NCBI GenBank assembly: GCA_965213525.1 | Contig: OZ243889.1 | Coordinates: 3,224,001-3,288,000, forward strand | DNA: 64,000 nucleotides | Source of the DNA: G965213525 sp965213525 | Lineage (GTDB): Bacteria > Actinomycetota > Acidimicrobiia > Acidimicrobiales > Poriferisodalaceae | Reading direction: 5' to 3' | In this document: in pieces, positions 1 to 9,632 of the stretch | Layout: the number at the start of each line of letters is the position of its first letter | Numbering within the stretch: position 1 is the first letter of the stretch | Program-made: the position numbers and the translations under genes | The notes under the pieces: model-generated | What the model was told of the DNA's origin: nothing | The model's database searches: none | What the model saw: the letters and a program-made list of their open reading frames with translations, nothing else

Positions 1-48
1 TCCAGGTCCGTTCCCTAGATTGCGTGCGCTTTCACGAAGCCCGCCGCC

Positions 49-363
49 GTGATCTGCCCTGTCCGAGCGACCGAGGACGCCGTGCGACTGCGCCCCACCC
101 ACGACCAGCTGCAAGGTCTGGACGACGGTCTGTCGCGCGCCATCGAGCTGGTCGTGACGCCGTTGGTGTTCGCAGCCATCGGGTGGGTCCTCGACGGCCT
201 CATCGGCATCCGTCCGGCGCTGACCATCACCCTCGGGGTGTGGGCGCTGATCGGGGTGGCGGTGAGCACCTGGTACACCTACGACGCCGAGATGCGCCGC
301 CACGAGACGGCCCTCGCCGAGCGCCGTTCGCCCGCCCGAGCGCCGTCGGGTGAGGTGACGTGA
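49..363 (+). CDS. atpZ: AtpZ/AtpI-like ATP synthase accessory membrane protein
   Basis: This 104-residue protein has two hydrophobic segments (about residues 33-50 and 58-75) separated by a short turn, followed by a charged tail. That is the layout of the small AtpZ/AtpI-type proteins encoded at the head of F-type ATP synthase operons, which assist c-ring assembly or ion handling in the membrane. It opens the atp operon and overlaps the next gene by four bases (GTGA). The GTG at 49 is the first in-frame start; a GTG at 82 is also possible and would drop 11 non-conserved residues. A TAGATT box at 16-21 could be its promoter. Function is inferred from size, topology and position. Confidence 0.75.
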   Translation: MICPVRATEDAVRLRPTHDQLQGLDDGLSRAIELVVTPLVFAAIGWVLDGLIGIRPALTITLGVWALIGVAVSTWYTYDAEMRRHETALAERRSPARAPSGEVT

Positions 364-824
364 CCGCTGACCCGATGCTCACCCGCTTCGAGGGCGAGGC
401 ACCCGAGCAGGTGATCAGCACGGATCTGGTCCGCCGGTCGTTGCCCTTCGCTCCCGTGCTGATCGGCGCCGGCGCCCTCGGATGGGGAGCCGCCGGCGCG
501 GCCTCGGCGGCGTACGGCCTCGCCATCGTGCTCGTCAACTTCCTGGTCGCCGGAGTCGTGCTCGCCTACGCCGCACGCATCTCGATCGGTCTGCTCGTCG
601 GTGCCGCCCTGTTCGGCTACCTCGCCCGGCTGGCGCTCATCTTCCTGGCGGTCATGCTCGTCAAGGACGCGGCGTGGGTCGAGCTCGTGCCCCTCGGGCT
701 GACGATCATCGTCGCCCACCTCGGCCTGCTCGCCTGGGAGGCCCGACACGTGGCGGCGTCGCTCGCCTTCCCGACGCTCGTGCCCGACAGCCGGTCCTCG
801 TCCATCCGGAGCAGCGCCTCGTGA
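360..824 (+). CDS. atpI: ATP synthase subunit I (AtpI-like)
   Basis: A 154-residue membrane protein with four hydrophobic stretches and a short cytoplasmic tail, placed between atpZ and atpB. This matches AtpI, the accessory subunit that helps assemble the c-ring of the F1Fo ATP synthase but is not part of the final catalytic unit. The GTG start lies inside the stop region of atpZ (four-base overlap), and its own TGA overlaps the GTG of atpB by four bases, so the three genes look translationally coupled. The sequence is poorly conserved, as usual for AtpI, so the name rests mainly on topology and context. Confidence 0.8.
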   Translation: MTADPMLTRFEGEAPEQVISTDLVRRSLPFAPVLIGAGALGWGAAGAASAAYGLAIVLVNFLVAGVVLAYAARISIGLLVGAALFGYLARLALIFLAVMLVKDAAWVELVPLGLTIIVAHLGLLAWEARHVAASLAFPTLVPDSRSSSIRSSAS

Positions 825-1594
825 CCCTCGCCTTCACGTTCCCCTCGTTCAGCCAGCTCGTCGAGTGGCCGGACTTCCTGTTCGAGGACACGGCGTTCGG
901 GCTCAACAAGATCGGGCTGTCGGCCCTGCTGGCCACCGCCATCACCCTCGCCATCTTCTTGCTGGCCTCTCGCCGGCGGTCACTGGTGCCGAGCGGGGTG
1001 CAGAACCTCGCCGAGGCGTCGATCGAGCTCATCGAGGACGAGATCATCGAGCCGACGCTGGGTCGAGAGGGTCGGGGCCACGGCTTCTACGTGCCGTTCC
1101 TGACCTCGATGTTCTTCTTCATCTTGATCCTGAACCTGTTCGAGCTGATGCCCGGGTGGCTGATGCCCGGAACGGCCCGCATGGCGATCCCGGCGTTCCT
1201 CGCCCTGTTGACCTGGATCGTGTTCAACGTGGCGGGCGTGCGGGCCCAGGGGGCGGGCTACTTCAAGGAGGTGCTGTTCCCTCCGGGTGTGCCCAAGCTG
1301 ATCTACGCGCTCGTCACGCCCATCGAGTTCATCTCGGTGTTCCTGGTGCGACCCTTCTCCCTGGCCGTGCGGCTCTACGCCAACCTGTTGGCCGGTCACA
1401 TCCTCGTGGTCACCTTCGCCGTGTTGACCGCGGCGCTGTGGACCCAGGACTGGTACGCCGTGTTCTTGCCGTTCCCGTTCGCCATGCTCGTGTTCGTCTT
1501 CGTGTTCGAGCTGCTGGTGTCGGTCCTGCAGGCCTACATCTTCACCATCCTGACCGCCGTGTACATCGGCGGGTCGATCCACCCCGAGCACTGA
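821..1594 (+). CDS. atpB: F1Fo ATP synthase subunit a
   Basis: Subunit a (257 residues) forms the proton half-channels of the membrane Fo sector beside the c-ring. The family signature is clear: FSLAVRLYANLLAGH near residues 179-193, with the essential stator arginine at Arg184, which releases the proton from the c-subunit carboxylate. Earlier the protein has the typical amphipathic segment and LNLFELMPGW. The GTG at 821 was chosen because it overlaps the atpI stop by four bases and gives the normal family length; an in-frame extension upstream would run through atpI and has no homology. Confidence 0.96.
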   Translation: MTLAFTFPSFSQLVEWPDFLFEDTAFGLNKIGLSALLATAITLAIFLLASRRRSLVPSGVQNLAEASIELIEDEIIEPTLGREGRGHGFYVPFLTSMFFFILILNLFELMPGWLMPGTARMAIPAFLALLTWIVFNVAGVRAQGAGYFKEVLFPPGVPKLIYALVTPIEFISVFLVRPFSLAVRLYANLLAGHILVVTFAVLTAALWTQDWYAVFLPFPFAMLVFVFVFELLVSVLQAYIFTILTAVYIGGSIHPEH

Positions 1595-1661
1595 GACGAC
1601 CGGCCAGTTCCCGGCCCCGTCCGACACGGTCCATCACCCCCGAAGCGAGGAAGACACCACG

Positions 1662-1925
1662 ATGGAAGTTGCTGCGATCCTGGCCCAGGCCAACGACTTC
1701 GACGTCGATGCCAACGAGGCGCTGTCGGCCGGTTTCGCCTACGGGCTCGCCGCCATCGGCCCCGGGCTCGGCATCGGCTACCTGGTCGGCCAGGCCGTGC
1801 AAGCCATGGCCCGCCAGCCCGAGGCCGCGGGCATGATCCGCACCACGATGTTCCTCGGCATCGCCTTCACCGAGGCGCTGGCCCTCATCGGCTTCGTGGT
1901 GTTCATCCTGTTGAAGTTCGCCTGA
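1662..1925 (+). CDS. atpE: F1Fo ATP synthase subunit c
   Basis: Subunit c (87 residues) is the proteolipid that forms the rotating ring. It has two transmembrane helices joined by the polar loop ARQPEA, and the ion-binding carboxylate is Glu71 in FTEALAL. The residues following Glu71 are Ala-Leu rather than the Ser-Thr of sodium-type rings, so proton coupling is likely. The N-terminus carries a short acidic stretch (residues 9-19) before the first helix that is longer than in many bacteria. It lies 67 bp after atpB; the spacer has a purine-rich GAAGCGAGGAAG-type region before the ATG. Confidence 0.97.
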   Translation: MEVAAILAQANDFDVDANEALSAGFAYGLAAIGPGLGIGYLVGQAVQAMARQPEAAGMIRTTMFLGIAFTEALALIGFVVFILLKFA

Positions 1926-1941
1926 GCCGGAGGACCTCCGC

Positions 1942-2580
1942 ATGAAGATGATCCTCACCGTCGGCGGGTTGGAAGTCGAAGAGTTCGTCGACGCCGACGG
2001 CAACCCCGTCGACGTGTTCGCTCGCGAGGGCGACGAGCTCGTCGAGATCGAGACGCCGTTCGAGCTCCCGGAAGAGAACAACCCCATCGTCCCGGAGCTG
2101 AAGGAGGTCATCTGGGGTGGCATCGCCTTCTTCTTGTTGTTCGCCGTGCTGGCCCGCTTCGCCTACCCGGCGCTGCGCCAGACGATGGCCGACCGCTCGA
2201 CGCGCATCCGCAACGACCTCGAGGCCGCCGAGCGGGCCAAGGACGACGCCGCCCGGCTCCAGCGCGAGTACGAGGCCTCGCTGTCCAACGCTCGTGCCGA
2301 GGCCAACCGCATCGTCGAGGACGCCCGCGAGCAGGCCGAGGTCGTCCGGGCCGAGCGCATCGCAGCGATCGACACCGAGATCGCCGAGCGGCGGGCGGCG
2401 GCGATGGCTGACATCGACGCAGCCAAGGCCCAGGCCACCTCGGACCTGACCGGCCAGATCGCCACGCTGGCGATCGGCGCGGCCGAGAAGGTCGTCGGGC
2501 ACTCCCTCGACCGCTCCTCCAACGAGCGCATCGTGGAGGACTACATCCAACAGGTCGGCGCCCAGGCCGGCACGCGGTGA
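1942..2580 (+). CDS. atpF: F1Fo ATP synthase subunit b
   Basis: Subunit b (212 residues) is the peripheral stalk that ties F1 to the membrane. A single transmembrane helix (about residues 54-73, WGGIAFFLLFAVLARF) is followed by a long charged, heptad-like helix rich in Glu, Arg and Ala, as expected for the stalk dimer. The odd feature is an acidic stretch of about 50 residues before the membrane helix, where most b subunits start almost directly with the helix. The start ATG at 1942 follows a GGAGG at 1929-1933, so this long form is probably real. It overlaps atpH by four bases. Confidence 0.95.
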   Translation: MKMILTVGGLEVEEFVDADGNPVDVFAREGDELVEIETPFELPEENNPIVPELKEVIWGGIAFFLLFAVLARFAYPALRQTMADRSTRIRNDLEAAERAKDDAARLQREYEASLSNARAEANRIVEDAREQAEVVRAERIAAIDTEIAERRAAAMADIDAAKAQATSDLTGQIATLAIGAAEKVVGHSLDRSSNERIVEDYIQQVGAQAGTR

Positions 2581-3107
2581 GCGAGGTCCCAAGGGTCGAG
2601 GGCTACGCCGAGGCCCTGTTCGCGGTGGCCCACGTCGAGGACGCGCTCGACGTGGTGGCCGACGAGCTGCACGACGTGCGCGATGCCATCGCCGGCGACG
2701 ACCAGCTGCGCATGGCCCTCACCGACCCGATGATCCCCTCAGAACGTCGCCAGGCCGTCGTCGAGCGGTTGATCGGCGATCGCGCCCATCCCGTGACGAC
2801 CAACCTCGTGTCGTTCCTGGTGGGCGCCGGGCGAGCCGGTGACCTGCCGGCCATCGTCGACCGCATGGTGCAGATGACCGCCGAGTCCCACGACGCGGTG
2901 GTCGCCGAGGTGCGCTCGGCCCATCCTCTCAGCGACGACCAGCGTCGCCGCCTCGCCGACGCCCTCGCCGAGCGAACCGGTCAGGCCGTGGATGTGCGGG
3001 TCTCGGTCGATCCGGCGATCCTTGGTGGGGTGATCACCCAGATCGGCGACACGGTCATCGACGGATCGGTGCGAACCCGCCTCGCCCGCCTGCGCGACCG
3101 CTTCTAG
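2577..3107 (+). CDS. atpH: F1Fo ATP synthase subunit delta
   Basis: The 176-residue delta subunit (OSCP equivalent) sits on top of the F1 head and joins it to subunit b. The sequence shows the family pattern: an N-terminal helical domain starting EGYAEALFAVA, and the C-terminal motif VDPAILGGVITQIGDTVIDGS followed by RLARLRDRF, which is diagnostic for delta. Start is the GTG overlapping the atpF stop by four bases. Unlike mycobacteria, b and delta are separate genes here, not fused. Confidence 0.95.
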   Translation: MSEVPRVEGYAEALFAVAHVEDALDVVADELHDVRDAIAGDDQLRMALTDPMIPSERRQAVVERLIGDRAHPVTTNLVSFLVGAGRAGDLPAIVDRMVQMTAESHDAVVAEVRSAHPLSDDQRRRLADALAERTGQAVDVRVSVDPAILGGVITQIGDTVIDGSVRTRLARLRDRF

Positions 3108-3123
3108 CCCCCAGGAGACGACG

Positions 3124-4779
3124 ATGGCAGACCTTTCCCTCAGCACCGACGACATCGCCGAGGCCCTGCGCGCCGGCCTCGAGGGGTTCGACCCCGGTGT
3201 CGAGTCCAACACCGTCGGGCGCATCCTCGAGGTCGGTGACGGCATCGCCCGCGTCTCGGGCCTGCCGGGCGCAGCGGTCAACGAGCTCCTCGAGTTCGAG
3301 GACGGCACCCTCGGCCTGGCTCTCAACCTCGACGAGGAGTCGATCGGGGCGGTCGTTCTCGGCGAGGTCGACCACATCGAGCAGGGCCAGACGGTCCGCT
3401 CCACCGGGCGGATCCTGTCCCTCGGCGTCGGTGACGCCGTCATCGGCCGGGTCATCAACGCCCTCGGCGAGCCGATCGACGGGCGTGGCCCGATCACCGG
3501 GGCGATCGACCGGCGACTCGAGGTGCAGGCTCCGGGCATCATCGGGCGCCAGCCGGTGCACGAGCCCCTGCAGAGCGGCATCAAGTCGATCGACGCCATG
3601 ACGCCGGTCGGGCGGGGCCAGCGCCAGCTCATCATCGGCGATCGCAAGACCGGCAAGACCACCGTCGCCGTCGACACGATCCTGAACCAGAGGGGCAAGG
3701 GGGTGAAGTGCATCTACGTCGCCATCGGCCAGAAGGGTTCGACCGTCGCCCAGACCGTCTCCACCCTCGAGTCGCGCGGCGCCATGGACTACACCGTGGT
3801 CGTCTCGGCCCCGGCCTCTGACCCGGCCCCCTTCAAGTACCTCGCCCCCTACGCCGGGTGCGCCATCGGCCAGCACTGGATGGAGACCGGAGACCACGCC
3901 CTCGTCGTCTACGACGACCTCTCCAAGCAGGCCGAGGCCTACCGGCAGCTGTCGCTGCTGCTGCGACGCCCGCCGGGACGTGAGGCGTACCCCGGCGACG
4001 TCTTCTACCTGCACTCACGGCTGCTGGAGCGGGCGGCCAAGCTGTCTGACGCCAACGGCGCGGGCTCGCTGACCGCCCTGCCGGTCATCGAGACCAAGGG
4101 TGGCGACGTGTCGGCGTTCATCCCCACCAACGTCATCTCCATCACCGACGGCCAGATCTACCTCCAGGACGACATGTTCAAGTCGGGCGTTCGGCCCGCG
4201 GTCGACGTGGGCATCTCGGTGTCGAGGGTGGGCAGCGCCGCCCAGACCAAGGCGATGAAGAAGGTGGCCGGCACGCTGAAGCTCGATCTGGCCCAGTTCC
4301 GAGAGCTCGAGGCCTTCGCCTCGTTCGGCTCCGAGCTCGACAAGGTCTCCGCAGCCCAGCTCGACCGGGGATACCGGCTGACCGAGCTGTTGAAGCAGGG
4401 CCTCAACTCGCCGATGTCGGTGAGCGAGCAGGTCGTGGTCATCTACGCCGGCACCCGCGGCTACGTCGACGACGTCCCGGTCGCCGAGTGCCGCCGCTTC
4501 GAGGCCGAGCTGCTCGAGCACATGGCGACCCGCCACGGTTCGATGATGCGTGACATCGACGCCACCGGCGCCATGCCCGACGAGGCGGCCTTCGATGCAG
4601 CGATCACCGAGTTCGCCGCCGGCTTCGATCCGACCGCCGTGGCCGCAGCAGAGGCCGTGGTGCCCGCCGCCTCCGCCGCTGCTGCGCCGGCCTCGCCTCC
4701 GGTCACCGAGACGGTGGCGACGCCGGTCGACGACGCCCCCCCGGCGGCGGGTGGCGGCGCCGTGTCAGAGCGGGGCTGA
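3124..4779 (+). CDS. atpA: F1 ATP synthase subunit alpha
   Basis: Alpha (551 residues) is the non-catalytic nucleotide-binding subunit of the F1 hexamer. The P-loop is GDRKTGKT at residues 172-179, followed by the expected nucleotide-binding fold and the ALPVIETKGGDVSAFIPTN and SVSRVGSAAQ segments typical of alpha. The final roughly 45 residues are an Ala/Pro-rich, low-complexity tail beyond the normal end of alpha; mycobacterial alpha also has a C-terminal extension that restrains ATP hydrolysis, but this tail is not visibly similar to it. The gene starts 16 bp after atpH and ends four bases before atpG. Confidence 0.98.
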   Translation: MADLSLSTDDIAEALRAGLEGFDPGVESNTVGRILEVGDGIARVSGLPGAAVNELLEFEDGTLGLALNLDEESIGAVVLGEVDHIEQGQTVRSTGRILSLGVGDAVIGRVINALGEPIDGRGPITGAIDRRLEVQAPGIIGRQPVHEPLQSGIKSIDAMTPVGRGQRQLIIGDRKTGKTTVAVDTILNQRGKGVKCIYVAIGQKGSTVAQTVSTLESRGAMDYTVVVSAPASDPAPFKYLAPYAGCAIGQHWMETGDHALVVYDDLSKQAEAYRQLSLLLRRPPGREAYPGDVFYLHSRLLERAAKLSDANGAGSLTALPVIETKGGDVSAFIPTNVISITDGQIYLQDDMFKSGVRPAVDVGISVSRVGSAAQTKAMKKVAGTLKLDLAQFRELEAFASFGSELDKVSAAQLDRGYRLTELLKQGLNSPMSVSEQVVVIYAGTRGYVDDVPVAECRRFEAELLEHMATRHGSMMRDIDATGAMPDEAAFDAAITEFAAGFDPTAVAAAEAVVPAASAAAAPASPPVTETVATPVDDAPPAAGGGAVSERG

Positions 4780-4783
4780 GCCG

Positions 4784-5932
4784 ATGGCGGGCGGTCAGGA
4801 ACGGGTCCTGCGGGGCCGCATCAAGACGGTGCAGGCCACCAAGAAGATCACCCGCGCCATGGAGCTCATCGCCGCCTCGCGCATCGTCAAGGCCCAAGCG
4901 CGGGTCAACGCGGCCAAGCCCTACTCCGAGAAGCTCACCGACGTCATCGCCAACCTGTCCGCCGCCGGCGCCGGCGCCGATCAGCCGTTGCTGCGAGCGC
5001 CTGAGCAGGTGGAACGTGCGGCCTACGTGGTGGTGGCCGCCGACCGGGGCCTGTGCGGGGGGTACAACAACAACATCCTGCGGATGATCGAACGGCACCT
5101 CGCCGCCGAGACCGCCGCCGGGCGGGGCCACGAGCTGTTCGCCGTCGGCAAGAAGGCGCGCAACTACCTCACCTACCGCCAGTTCGAGCTGGCCGGCACG
5201 TGGGAGGGCTTCTCCGACGCCCCGACCTACGAGGCGGCCAAGGAGATCGCCGAGCGGGCCGTCGCCTCGTTCGAGGCCGGGCGGGTCCAGCGGGTCGACC
5301 TCGTCTACACGCGGTTCGTGTCACTCGGGCGACAGGTGCCGACGATCGTGCCGTTCGTGCCGTTGCAGCTCGACAGCGTCAGCGGTGGGGCCGGTGGCCC
5401 GGCGGGGGCGGCCCCGGGCGCCGGCGCGGCGACGTCAGCAGCGGCATCGGCCCCGGCGGCAGGTTCGCCCGGCGCCCTCGAGACCGCAGCCAACCCGACG
5501 ACCGCCTCAGCACCGGGACGCCCGACCGCCGATGCCGGCGTGGGCGGTGCCGGTGCGGTCGAAGCCGGCGGTGGTGCACGAGCCGACTACGAGTTCGAGC
5601 CCTCGCCTGACGGCATCCTGTCCACGTTGTTGCCCCGCTACGCCGAGGCTCGCCTCTACGCCGCGCTGCTCGAAGCTGCGGCCTCTGAGCACGCCGCCCG
5701 TCAGCGGGCGATGAAGGCGGCCACCGACAACGCCGATGACCTCATCACCAACCTCACCCGGGTGATGAACCGGGCTCGCCAGGAGACGATCACCACCGAG
5801 ATCATGGAGATCGTCGGCGGCTCAGAGGCGTTGCGCCAGGCGGGCGGGGCCAGCGGCGGCGACGCCCTCAGCGCCGACCAGGACCTGCTGCTCGACCGGG
5901 TGACGCCGTCGAGCATCGCCGCTCGACTGTGA
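4784..5932 (+). CDS. atpG: F1 ATP synthase subunit gamma with large insert
   Basis: Gamma is the rotor shaft of F1. The N-terminal helix (GRIKTVQATKKITRAMELIA) and C-terminal helix (AMKAATDNADDLITNLTR, then ARQETITTEIMEIVGG) are canonical. At 382 residues it is about 90 longer than usual, because about 68 residues of Gly/Ala/Pro/Ser-rich sequence (residues about 200-267, bases 5380-5585) interrupt the globular domain between VPFVPLQLDS and YEFEPSPDG. The reading frame stays open through the insert and both flanks are conserved, so this is a real insertion and not a frameshift. The ATG at 4784 was chosen because it gives the conserved N-terminus. Confidence 0.95.
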   Translation: MAGGQERVLRGRIKTVQATKKITRAMELIAASRIVKAQARVNAAKPYSEKLTDVIANLSAAGAGADQPLLRAPEQVERAAYVVVAADRGLCGGYNNNILRMIERHLAAETAAGRGHELFAVGKKARNYLTYRQFELAGTWEGFSDAPTYEAAKEIAERAVASFEAGRVQRVDLVYTRFVSLGRQVPTIVPFVPLQLDSVSGGAGGPAGAAPGAGAATSAAASAPAAGSPGALETAANPTTASAPGRPTADAGVGGAGAVEAGGGARADYEFEPSPDGILSTLLPRYAEARLYAALLEAAASEHAARQRAMKAATDNADDLITNLTRVMNRARQETITTEIMEIVGGSEALRQAGGASGGDALSADQDLLLDRVTPSSIAARL

Positions 5933-6044
5933 TGGACGGGCGTCGATCGACGAACCGTCCGTCGGCCGCCGCCCCCCACCGGCCCGCCCACCCCGACGAC
6001 CACCAGCACCAGCACGCCGAACCGAACGAACGAGGACGACCGAG

Positions 6045-7487
<1,443 letters not shown>

Positions 7488-7489
7488 TC

Positions 7490-7885
7490 GTGCAGGTCGA
7501 GGTCGTCAGCCCCGAGGCGCTGCTGTTCTCGGGCCAATGCACCCAGGTGCTCGCCCGCACCGCCGGCGGTGACATCGCCTTCATGGAGGGCCACGCCCCG
7601 TTCATCGGGGCGCTCAGCACCGGCGCGGTGCGGTTGTGGGAGAGCGGGGGCGACGTGCGGGCGATGGCGGTGCGCGGCGGCTTCGTCGAGGTGTCGAACA
7701 ACGTGGTGACGATCCTGTCGGATCAGGCGGTGCACGCGGCTGACATCGACGCCACCGAGGCCCGGGAGTCCCTGGCCGCCGCTGAGGCCGCCGGCCGGGG
7801 CCCTGGCGATGACGATCTCGCCGGCCGCGACGAGCTGGCCTGGCACCGCACCCGCCTGCGAGTGGCCACCGGCGACCTCGCCTGA
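7490..7885 (+). CDS. atpC: F1 ATP synthase subunit epsilon
   Basis: Epsilon (131 residues) attaches to gamma and the c-ring and can inhibit ATP hydrolysis. The N-terminal beta-sandwich is recognisable (VEVVSPEALLFSG, GDIAFMEGHAPFIGAL, VRGGFVEVSNNVVTILSD), and a helical hairpin rich in Glu and Ala follows. The GTG at 7490 was chosen because it directly follows the atpD stop and gives the standard N-terminus. It is the last gene of the operon and faces glpX across a 37-bp gap that holds an inverted repeat. Confidence 0.95.
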   Translation: MQVEVVSPEALLFSGQCTQVLARTAGGDIAFMEGHAPFIGALSTGAVRLWESGGDVRAMAVRGGFVEVSNNVVTILSDQAVHAADIDATEARESLAAAEAAGRGPGDDDLAGRDELAWHRTRLRVATGDLA

Positions 7886-7901
7886 GGCCAGAGCCCCCAC
7901 C

Positions 7902-7919
7902 CTCGCCGACGATGGCGAG
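7902..7919. terminator. inverted repeat between convergent atpC and glpX
   Basis: CTCGCC at 7902-7907 pairs perfectly with GGCGAG at 7914-7919 around a six-base loop. It sits in the 37-bp gap between two converging genes, so it could terminate both. There is no T-tract, which is common in high-GC actinobacteria. Inference from position and symmetry only. Confidence 0.45.
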
Positions 7920-7922
7920 TCG

Positions 7923-8921
7923 TCAATACTCGATCGAGGCGTACTCGTTGATCTTCTCGAGGCGGTGGTCGGCCACCACGGTGCGCACCGTGCCCGACTT
8001 GGACCGCATCACCAGCGAGGTCGTGGTGGCGCCCCGCTCGGTGAAGCGCACGCCCTGCAACAGGTTGCCGTCGGTGATGCCGGTGGCGGCGAAGAAGTTG
8101 TTCTCGCCCCGGGCCAGGTCGTCGATGCCGTACACCCGGTCGATGTCGTAACCGGCGTCGACCGCGGCTTGGCGCTCGCTGTCGTCGCGGGGCCAGAGCC
8201 GGCCCTGCAGGTTGCCGCCCATGCACTTCAACGCGCAGGCCGTGATGACGCCCTCAGGGGTGCCGCCCACCCCGAAGAGCACGTCGAAGCCCGAGCCCGG
8301 GAAGGCGGTGGCGATCGCCCCGGCGACGTCGCCGTCGGGGATGAGGCGGATGCGGGCCCCCGCCCGGCGGATCTCGGCGACCAGGTCGGCGTGGCGGGGT
8401 CGGTCGAGCACCACGGCGGTGAGGTCGCGCACCTGGCGCCGCGTGGCCTGGGCGATGGCCTCGAGGTTCTGGGTCGGCGAGCGGCGGATGTCGATGACCG
8501 CGCTGGCCTCGGGGCCGACGGCGATCTTGTCCATGTAGACGCTCGGACCCGGATCGAACAGCGTGCCCGAATCGGCCATGGCGATCACCGCGATCGCCCC
8601 GCCTCGGCCCTGAGCGGTGAGCGTGGTCCCGTCGATCGGGTCGACGGCGATGTCGGTCGCAGGCGGGGAGCCGTCGCCGATGCGCTCGCCGTTGTAGAGC
8701 ATCGGCGCCTCGTCCTTCTCGCCCTCGCCGATGATGACGGTGCCGTCCATCGGGACCGAGGCGAGGATGCTGCGCATCGCATCGACCGCCGCCCCGTCAG
8801 CACCCTCCTTGTCGCCGCGACCCATCCAGCGACCGGCGGCCATCGCCGCCGCCTCGGTGACCCGCACCAGCTCCAGTGCCATGTTGCGGTCGGGGGTGAC
8901 GTCGGGCCGGCGCTCGGACAT
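7923..8921 (-). CDS. glpX: class II fructose-1,6-bisphosphatase GlpX
   Basis: GlpX (332 residues) removes the 1-phosphate from fructose-1,6-bisphosphate in gluconeogenesis, and is the main or only FBPase in many actinobacteria. The metal-binding motifs are clear: IIGEGEKDEAPMLYNGE, then AVDPIDGTTLTA, and further on GVGGTPEGVITACALKC and NNFFAATGITDG, all hallmarks of the class II enzyme. The ATG at 8921 (MSERRPD) was chosen because a TACTGT box lies seven bases upstream of it, suggesting a leaderless transcript; the frame stays open further upstream without homology. It is convergent with the atp operon. Confidence 0.95.
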   Translation of the reverse strand: MSERRPDVTPDRNMALELVRVTEAAAMAAGRWMGRGDKEGADGAAVDAMRSILASVPMDGTVIIGEGEKDEAPMLYNGERIGDGSPPATDIAVDPIDGTTLTAQGRGGAIAVIAMADSGTLFDPGPSVYMDKIAVGPEASAVIDIRRSPTQNLEAIAQATRRQVRDLTAVVLDRPRHADLVAEIRRAGARIRLIPDGDVAGAIATAFPGSGFDVLFGVGGTPEGVITACALKCMGGNLQGRLWPRDDSERQAAVDAGYDIDRVYGIDDLARGENNFFAATGITDGNLLQGVRFTERGATTTSLVMRSKSGTVRTVVADHRLEKINEYASIEY

Positions 8922-8928
8922 GGGCTCG

Positions 8929-8934
8929 ACAGTA
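8929..8934 (-). promoter_or_regulatory. -10 box (TACTGT) of glpX
   Basis: On the minus strand TACTGT ends seven bases before the glpX ATG. The TAnnnT form and this spacing recur before many genes in the window and suggest a leaderless mRNA. Confidence 0.5.
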
Positions 8935-9015
8935 CCCCTGGGCCACTCAGAGCCGGCCAGGGACGCCCTCGCGTTCGGCCCGACGCCGGGAGCCGTCGGA
9001 TCAGGTCGGCGCGGG

Positions 9016-9021
9016 TACCGT
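9016..9021 (+). promoter_or_regulatory. -10 box (TACCGT) of the acidic hypothetical gene
   Basis: TACCGT ends eight bases before the GTG at 9030. Same arrangement as other putative leaderless genes here; it also supports the chosen start. Confidence 0.5.
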
Positions 9022-9029
9022 CGGCAGGC

Positions 9030-9545
9030 GTGTCCGACCTCAGCGGCCTCGACGACGCTGATCTGGTCGAGTTCGACCTCGGTGATCTCGACGCCGACTT
9101 CTGCGATGACGTCCAGCTGCGCCTGTCCGAGGCCGGCATCGCGTTCTGCTGGGACGACGACGCCGTCCTCTTGGTGCCCGAGGTTGCAGCCGATGCGGTC
9201 GAGCGGCTCATCGAGACCTTGGAGCACCCAGACGCGCTGCCCGTCGACCCCAGCGGTGTGCCCGATCCGCAGGAGGCGGCCGCCGCCGACGCCCTCTCGA
9301 GGTGGTTCGTCGCCGCGGACACCCTGACCAGGGATCCGTCGCGGGTCAGCGCCATCACGCCCCTCGTCGAGACGCTCGACGTCATCGATCCGGCCCGGGC
9401 GCCGTTCGGGGTCGACCACCGCACGTGGGCCTCGCTGATCGCTGGAGCCACCGACCTGCGCCGGGTCGTGGCCGCCGAACGCTCGGCCGACGACGTGCGC
9501 GACGTCGCCAGTCGGCTCCGCCGCACCCTTCGTCCCCTCGTCTGA
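9030..9545 (+). CDS. hypothetical acidic protein
   Basis: A 171-residue soluble protein of unknown function. The first 25 residues are rich in Asp and Leu, followed by FCDDVQLRLSEAGIAFCWDDDAVLLVP, which looks like a small alpha/beta unit comparing two values, and a helical C-terminal half ending in RRTLRPLV. I do not recognise the family. The GTG at 9030 was chosen because a TACCGT box lies eight bases upstream; upstream sequence in the same frame shows no coding character. It is divergent from glpX and followed by a J-domain gene in the same direction. Confidence 0.75.
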   Translation: MSDLSGLDDADLVEFDLGDLDADFCDDVQLRLSEAGIAFCWDDDAVLLVPEVAADAVERLIETLEHPDALPVDPSGVPDPQEAAAADALSRWFVAADTLTRDPSRVSAITPLVETLDVIDPARAPFGVDHRTWASLIAGATDLRRVVAAERSADDVRDVASRLRRTLRPLV

Positions 9546-9620
9546 GGGGTCGGCCCCGGGCGGGCGCGGGGAGCCGAGAGGGGGGCGGGCGGGACTGCAG
9601 GCCCCCCGGGGGTCGACGGG

Positions 9621-9626
9621 TAGCGT
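9621..9626 (+). promoter_or_regulatory. -10 box (TAGCGT) of the J-domain gene
   Basis: TAGCGT ends six bases before the GTG at 9633, so transcription could start on the start codon itself. Confidence 0.5.
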
Positions 9627-9632
9627 CGAGGC

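Noticed and set aside
4550..4783. N-terminal extension of atpG
   Set aside because: It runs antiphase through the end of atpA and is Pro/Arg-rich; the conserved gamma N-terminus starts at 4784.
7809..9029. Long plus-strand frame opposite glpX
   Set aside because: It is antisense to a clear GlpX and shows no domain; only the part from 9030 on is supported.
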